From positions 1-64,000 of the forward strand of contig JAFUDX010000002.1 in assembly GCA_017464425.1 (NCBI GenBank): a stretch of 64,000 nucleotides of DNA, written 5' to 3'. Shown piece after piece: positions 59,908 to 64,000 of this stretch. Below the pieces are notes generated by a model. The model did not search any database, was not told the DNA's origin, and worked only from the letters and a program-made list of their open reading frames with translations. The position numbers and the translations under genes were made by a program. The number at the start of each line of letters is the position of its first letter. Position 1 is the stretch's first letter. The DNA is from Treponema sp. (GTDB lineage Bacteria > Spirochaetota > Spirochaetia > Treponematales > Treponemataceae).

Positions 59908-60117
59908 GTAGCGATTGGGCTACATCGCGTTCTGTAAGGAAATTAAAGAAGTAGCACCTTCCTCTGTACACTCCGTGTACTCTATGAGGAATTTGATATT
60001 GTAAAAAGAACCGCCTGGCAGTTTGTCAGACGGTTGCCGGTGGCTCATTCGTGGAAGTTCCTCATGAAGCGGGTGAGCTATATCCCATGCAAGTTCCTGC
60101 TTTTTTGCTTGCATGGG
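59908..60117 (+). ncRNA. Possible structured RNA
   Basis: Consecutive pairings: GTAGC/GGCTAC (59908-59923), GTACAC-TCC-GTGTAC (59966-59980), ATGAGGAA (59984-59991) with TTCCTCAT (60058-60065) enclosing AACCG.CTG..CAG.CGGTT (60009-60035), and CCCATGCAAG (60084-60093) with CTTGCATGGG (60108-60117). A T-run follows at 60128-60133. No protein is convincing on either strand. The strand is assigned from the T-run only. Confidence 0.25.
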
Positions 60118-60142
60118 AGTTCCGGCATTTTTTATTGTATCA

Positions 60143-61030
60143 TTAAACTTGCAGTTGTTGTACCTCAGTGATAGAAAGACCCGTCAGTTGTACAATTTGC
60201 TCTGGAGTCAAGTGCATTGCAAATGCGTTCCGTGCCGTTTCGATTTTTGCCTTGTGTTCGCCCTGAGCGATGCCTCTTTTCTCGGCGTTATACAGGCCGT
60301 CATTGTAGTCATGCTGGGCGATGTAGATAGAATTCTGGCGTGCCCAGTTGATTTCGTCCTGGCTGACGGTCAAGAGCGATGAGCGTGCGTTCATAATTCC
60401 CCCTTCGGATTCGGTCAGTTCGGTGATGTAATCCGCGTATTTTTCTGAATCTGCATACGACAGAAACAAGCTCCATTTCTCTAGCTTTGAAAGCTTCGCG
60501 AGCGGAGTTCCGAGCAGCTTGCGGATTTTCACAAGGTCAAAGAAGATGACATTGAGCCTTCCCGCAAGGTCGTTCCCCCTTTCGTCTTTCGTAGTGTACC
60601 ACGAAAGAGCCGATTTGTCACTTTTATCAAGACTGAAATTCAGGACTGAAACTTGGTACGCGGGGGGTGTGCCCCAATTTTCCCCCTTCATGTTGTTCGT
60701 GCTCAGGAGCCGGGCAACCTGGATTTCTGCACGGGCGGAATAATCGTACTCCCGATTGCGAGCCTGCATTTCTAGGGCTATTTTTTCGTTGTTGTCAAAT
60801 TTGACATTCACATCGAAACTCATCTGGTTTTCCGTGATGATTTCAACGACCGGCTCATTCGGAAGAAGGCTTATTTCCTTGACCTCGCGATTCAGAATCG
60901 TAGATATGAAGTCTTTGAGAGCCGCGTTTGATTCGGGGGTGTCCGCCGCGAACATTGCCTTGAATGACGAGTCGCAGCGCGGATTGAGCAATGCCGTTGG
61001 GCTTGGCCGTAGTGTAGAATTTTTTGCCAT
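60143..61030 (-). CDS. Rpn-family recombination-promoting nuclease / putative transposase
   Basis: 295 residues. LLNPRCDSSFKAMFA (first conserved segment), SFDVNVKFDNNEKIALEMQARNR (PD-(D/E)XK core: D..ExQ, about 72-94), YSARAEIQVARLL and YQVSVLNF follow the Rpn/PDDEXK_2 order. The C-terminal tail AFAMHLTPEQIVQLTGLSITEVQQL is similar to the tail of the partial gene at the left edge. AAGGAG precedes the ATG. Rpn proteins cut DNA and promote recA-independent recombination in E. coli, and toxin/antitoxin behaviour has been reported for the family. Confidence 0.9.
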   Translation of the reverse strand: MAKNSTLRPSPTALLNPRCDSSFKAMFAADTPESNAALKDFISTILNREVKEISLLPNEPVVEIITENQMSFDVNVKFDNNEKIALEMQARNREYDYSARAEIQVARLLSTNNMKGENWGTPPAYQVSVLNFSLDKSDKSALSWYTTKDERGNDLAGRLNVIFFDLVKIRKLLGTPLAKLSKLEKWSLFLSYADSEKYADYITELTESEGGIMNARSSLLTVSQDEINWARQNSIYIAQHDYNDGLYNAEKRGIAQGEHKAKIETARNAFAMHLTPEQIVQLTGLSITEVQQLQV

Positions 61031-61239
61031 ATATACTCCTTGAAAGAGACAACATGAAATCAGAAAGAAGAAGACGGAATTAAAGAAAAATGATTCTGCC
61101 TTCTGATTCCTCTGTTCATTTCATTGTATATATAGCGAAAGAATTTGCGTTTTCGGCAACGCAACGGGGAAAATTTTGAAAGAAAAATGAATTTTTATCG
61201 CGAAAATAGTTTGTTTTGGAGATTTTGTGTATAGAGTGC

Positions 61240-63063
61240 TTATTTCAGTAGCACTTTAATCAAATCGCGCCGCCCCGCCTTTTCAAGTGCTTCTTTCACA
61301 AGCGGGGCATTTTCTCGGCGGTTGAATTGTAAGAGTGCGCGTTGCAATCGGCGTTCGTGCGCTCCGCGGGCGACATACACTTCCTCAAATTCGCCGTTTT
61401 CGAGCCGGTTTCGCGGATTCAAGCCCGTCCAGTACATGCAGGTTGAAAGGCTTCCCGGCGTGGGGTAAAAATCCTGCACTTGGTCGGGAACGAAGCCCGT
61501 TTTTTTGAGATAAAGCGCGACTTCAATCGCCTCTGCCAAGCCCGCGCCCGGATGCGAGCAGATGTAATACGGCACGAGATACTGTTTTTTTCCGAGTTTT
61601 TTGTTCCATTCAGCGTACTCGGCGGCAAATTTTTCGTACAGCTCGTGATTGCTCTTCCGCATGAGGCGGAGCACTTTGTTACTCACATGCTCAGGAGCTA
61701 CTTTGAGCTGACCCGAAATGTGATGCTCAATGAGTTCCTTGAAAAACGATTTGTCCTCGTCCATCATAAGATAATCGAATCGGATTCCTGAGCGAATAAA
61801 GACTTTTTTGACTTTCGGAAGACTTCTGAGTTTTCGGAGCAATTCGACATATTCAGTGTGAGTGACATTCACATTTTTGCACGGATTCGTTCCCATGCAG
61901 TCTTTGTTTTGGCACGCGCCGCGCTCTTTTTGGAATTTACACGCATCGTGGCGGAAATTCGCCGTAGGGCCGCCCACATCGTGAATGTAGCCCTTGAAAT
62001 CGGGATTTTCGGTGATGATTTTCGCTTCTTTGAGCAAACTTTCGTGGCTTCGCGCTTGGATTCGCCGACCCTGATGAAAAGTAATCGCACAGAACGAACA
62101 CGCGCCAAAACACCCTCGGCTGCTCACAAGCGAAAACTGAACCTCACTCAGCGCAGGGATTCCCGTTTTTCCGTTTTCGGCGGGAGTGTCGTACATCGGA
62201 TGCCACTTTCGCGTAAAGGGAAGCTCGTAAATCGCGTCAAATTCTTCGGTGGTGAGCGGAAATGCCGCCGGCTCTTGCACGATAAATCGTGCGTCAACCG
62301 GTTCGACGAGCGGGCGACCATTCACCGCGTCAGTGTTCTGCTCCTGCACGAGATAGCTTTCGGCGAACAATTTTTTGCTTTCGGGAGTGTTCTTTGAGAT
62401 TTCGGCATAGGAAGGAAGCATAATGGCGTTTTCGGGAAATTCTTCCGCCTTGCTCGTGTACCAGACCGTTCCGCGCACTCCGCGAATGGCTTTTGCAGGG
62501 ATTCCCTCGCGCAATTTCGCTGCGATTTCAAGAATCGAATGCTCGCCCATGCCGTACATGAGCAAATCCGCCTTTGAATCAAGAAGAATCGAACGGCGCA
62601 CCGTGTTTGACCAGTAATCGTAGTGGCTCGTTCGCCGCAAACTCGCCTCAATTCCGCCAATCAGCACATTCACACCCTTGTACGCCTCGCGGATTTTTGA
62701 AACATAAGTGATTAACGCCCTGTCTGGTCGATGCCCCGCCACACCGCCGTGCGCATACACATCTTCCGAGCGGGGCTTGTTGTTTGCCGTGTAATTTGAG
62801 ACCATCGAATCCATCGCCCCCGCGCTCACCAAAAATCCGAGCTTCGGGCGACCAAATTTGCGGAATTCCTCGACATTCTTCCAGTCGGGCTGAGGCAAAA
62901 TCGCGACCGTGTAGCCGTTCGCCTCCAAAAGCCGACCAAGCAACGCCGAAGCAAACGAAGCGTGATCAACATACGCGTCGCCAGAAACAAAAACGAAATC
63001 AACTTCGCTGATTCCTCGGTCGAGAAGGTCTTGTTGTGAAACAGGAAGGAAGCAATTTTTCAA
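61240..63063 (-). CDS. YgiQ-family radical SAM protein
   Basis: 607 residues. N-terminal YgiQ domain (FVFVSGDAYVDHASFASALLGRLLEANGY) and the 4Fe-4S cluster motif RGCFGACSFCAITFHQGR (CxxxCxxC, about 315), followed by HDVGGPTANFR, IRSGIRFDYLM and FYPTPGSLSTCMYWTGLNP typical of YgiQ. Uses S-adenosylmethionine for an unknown radical reaction. Length is somewhat below the E. coli protein. It lies 25 nt after the Lrp-like gene on the same strand. Confidence 0.93.
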   Translation of the reverse strand: MKNCFLPVSQQDLLDRGISEVDFVFVSGDAYVDHASFASALLGRLLEANGYTVAILPQPDWKNVEEFRKFGRPKLGFLVSAGAMDSMVSNYTANNKPRSEDVYAHGGVAGHRPDRALITYVSKIREAYKGVNVLIGGIEASLRRTSHYDYWSNTVRRSILLDSKADLLMYGMGEHSILEIAAKLREGIPAKAIRGVRGTVWYTSKAEEFPENAIMLPSYAEISKNTPESKKLFAESYLVQEQNTDAVNGRPLVEPVDARFIVQEPAAFPLTTEEFDAIYELPFTRKWHPMYDTPAENGKTGIPALSEVQFSLVSSRGCFGACSFCAITFHQGRRIQARSHESLLKEAKIITENPDFKGYIHDVGGPTANFRHDACKFQKERGACQNKDCMGTNPCKNVNVTHTEYVELLRKLRSLPKVKKVFIRSGIRFDYLMMDEDKSFFKELIEHHISGQLKVAPEHVSNKVLRLMRKSNHELYEKFAAEYAEWNKKLGKKQYLVPYYICSHPGAGLAEAIEVALYLKKTGFVPDQVQDFYPTPGSLSTCMYWTGLNPRNRLENGEFEEVYVARGAHERRLQRALLQFNRRENAPLVKEALEKAGRRDLIKVLLK

Positions 63064-63088
63064 GATGATTGATTATCGTGGCAAACTC

Positions 63089-63583
63089 TTATGCCATTAC
63101 ACCTTCGCGGCGGTCGCTTTCGTCTTCTACATACAGAACATCGTTTTCTTTGTAGGTTTTGAGTAAAAAGTGTGTTTTGGTTGAGCGGACGCCTTCCAGA
63201 GTTGAAAGTTTTTGTGCGACAAAGAGTGCAACTTCTTTTAGATCATCGCCTTCGATTACGACTTTAAGATCGTAGCCGCCGCTCATCAGATAAAGCGATT
63301 TTACCTGCGGGAAGCGGTAGATTCGTTCGGCAAGCGCGTCAAAACCATGCTCTCGCTCTGGCTGGCACTGGATTTCGATTTCTGCGCGCACTTTGTCTTT
63401 TGTGTTCGTATCTTTTTCTGGATTTACAATGGCGGCATATTTTAAAATAATTCCTTCGTCTTCAAGGCTTTTTATGATAGCCTTTACTTCATCGGTAGAT
63501 TTTTTTGTCATTGCCGAAATATCTTCGACAGCAAGCCGTGCATTTTCACGCAACAAATCAAGAATTTCTTCTTTTCCGTCCAT
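63089..63583 (-). CDS. Lrp/AsnC-family regulator
   Basis: 164 residues. N-terminal winged helix (EEILDLLRENARLAVEDISAMTKKSTDEVKAIIKSLEDEGIILKYAAIVNPEK) and C-terminal RAM/AsnC ligand-binding domain (VRAEIEIQCQPEREHGFDALAERIYRFPQVKSLYLMSGGYDLKVVIEG). Forms octamers that respond to amino acids in known members. An AGGAG-like site precedes the start. Likely first gene of an operon with ygiQ. Confidence 0.9.
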   Translation of the reverse strand: MDGKEEILDLLRENARLAVEDISAMTKKSTDEVKAIIKSLEDEGIILKYAAIVNPEKDTNTKDKVRAEIEIQCQPEREHGFDALAERIYRFPQVKSLYLMSGGYDLKVVIEGDDLKEVALFVAQKLSTLEGVRSTKTHFLLKTYKENDVLYVEDESDRREGVMA

Positions 63584-63662
63584 AGTATGCTCCTCTGAAT
63601 ATTCTAGAATATTATAGAAAATTTGAAAAGCGTATTTACTTTGTTACAATCAAATTTTGTGA

Positions 63663-63668
63663 TATAAT
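63663..63668 (+). promoter_or_regulatory. Extended -10 of the last gene, putatively leaderless
   Basis: TGATATAAT (TGnTATAAT) ends 9 nt before the ATG at 63678 and there is no Shine-Dalgarno. TTTACTTTGTTACA upstream may supply a weak -35. Confidence 0.5.
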
Positions 63669-63677
63669 TTCGTGCTG

Positions 63678-64000
63678 ATGAAAAAATTTCTATCATTGCT
63701 TGTAGTATCCTGCATTTCGGTTTTTATTTTTCCTCAACCGATTCCTTCTAAAGTTCTTTCCTCTCATGCATTTTGTCCTGCTGAAATCAAAAAATTTATG
63801 TCGTTTTATCCAGATTTGGAGTATTCGGCCTTATTTGACATCGAAATGAATGACTGGAAAATCGAAGTGAGCGGAGACTTGTTTTTTGAACGCACTGCAA
63901 AACCGAAGTCTAAAAAATCCGCTGTTTTTTATTGGGCTGACGGGAAAATGCTGCCAAAATCAGAACTTGCGAATAAAGACAAGTATTGGATTCTTCAATA
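63678..64000 (+). CDS. Exported protein, N-terminal part (runs off the window)
   Basis: At least 107 residues: MKKFLSLLVVSCISVFIFPQ.. is a signal peptide, followed by PAEIKKFMSFYPDLEYSALFDIEMNDWKIEV and a segment YWADGKMLPKSELANKDKYW. The pattern resembles periplasmic treponemal proteins that contain a VanY- or M15-like region later, but the visible part is too short to assign. Divergent from the Lrp-like gene. Confidence 0.65.
   Translation, partial: MKKFLSLLVVSCISVFIFPQPIPSKVLSSHAFCPAEIKKFMSFYPDLEYSALFDIEMNDWKIEVSGDLFFERTAKPKSKKSAVFYWADGKMLPKSELANKDKYWILQ

Noticed and set aside
59920..60114. 64-residue minus-strand protein
   Set aside because: No ribosome binding site or recognisable motif; the region is better explained by paired helices, and even that is weak.

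Overview
The window looks like a chromosomal segment of a gut- or rumen-type treponeme (Spirochaetota). This rests on the housekeeping genes, many SPII lipoproteins of the Treponema style, an Rpn-family gene at the left edge and another near the right, and several putative leaderless promoters. No rRNA or other marker fixes the species.

Core left flank (1-9.0 kb): end of an Rpn nuclease gene, uxaC, pyrC, a Zn/Cd P-type ATPase, purA, three tRNAs (Arg-GCG, Ser-GCT, Ser-TGA) and groEL. Core right flank (47.1-55 kb and 60-64 kb): the pnt transhydrogenase operon (pntAA, a TfoX-like gene, pntAB, pntB), yhbY, gpmI, a two-component system, a large Ig-like lipoprotein with a divergent XRE regulator, a SLATT-like pair, an Rpn gene, a YgiQ-type radical SAM gene and an Lrp/AsnC regulator.

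Accessory island (9.1-47 kb): between groEL and the intact pntB (47091-48542, minus strand) lie five partial copies of the 3' end of pntB, at 9941-10715, 17521-17815, 25382-26229, 33575-33705 and 39003-39797. All have the same orientation, all keep the stop-codon end, and each is cut at its 5' side (about 43 to 268 C-terminal residues retained). They divide the island into blocks of unrelated cargo. The blocks hold: a WYL regulator, a PIN toxin-antitoxin pair, a PIN/beta-solenoid protein, a PD-(D/E)XK protein and a UDG-like protein; surface lipoproteins and a decayed IS200; a two-gene CBASS (CD-NTase plus Cap15-like effector), a second PIN toxin-antitoxin pair and secreted proteins; and two different AbiL-like RloB/AAA15 pairs. 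Each AbiL-like pair has the same kind of roughly 58-residue protein (starting MATNPPIGD) encoded divergently beside it. In the last three blocks an XRE regulator transcribed away from an operon of exported proteins sits just before the next pntB copy. One fragment is fused in frame to a truncated CHASE2 sensor gene.

The best candidates for something undescribed are the pntB 3'-end array as a defence-island scaffold without a visible integrase, and the AbiL-like modules with their divergent small protein and exchangeable third gene (DUF2188 or an HEXXH protein). Miniature repeats (a GC-rich repeat, here R1, and smaller elements R2 and R3) mark several junctions. No search or alignment software was used; family names come from motifs read in the translated sequence.
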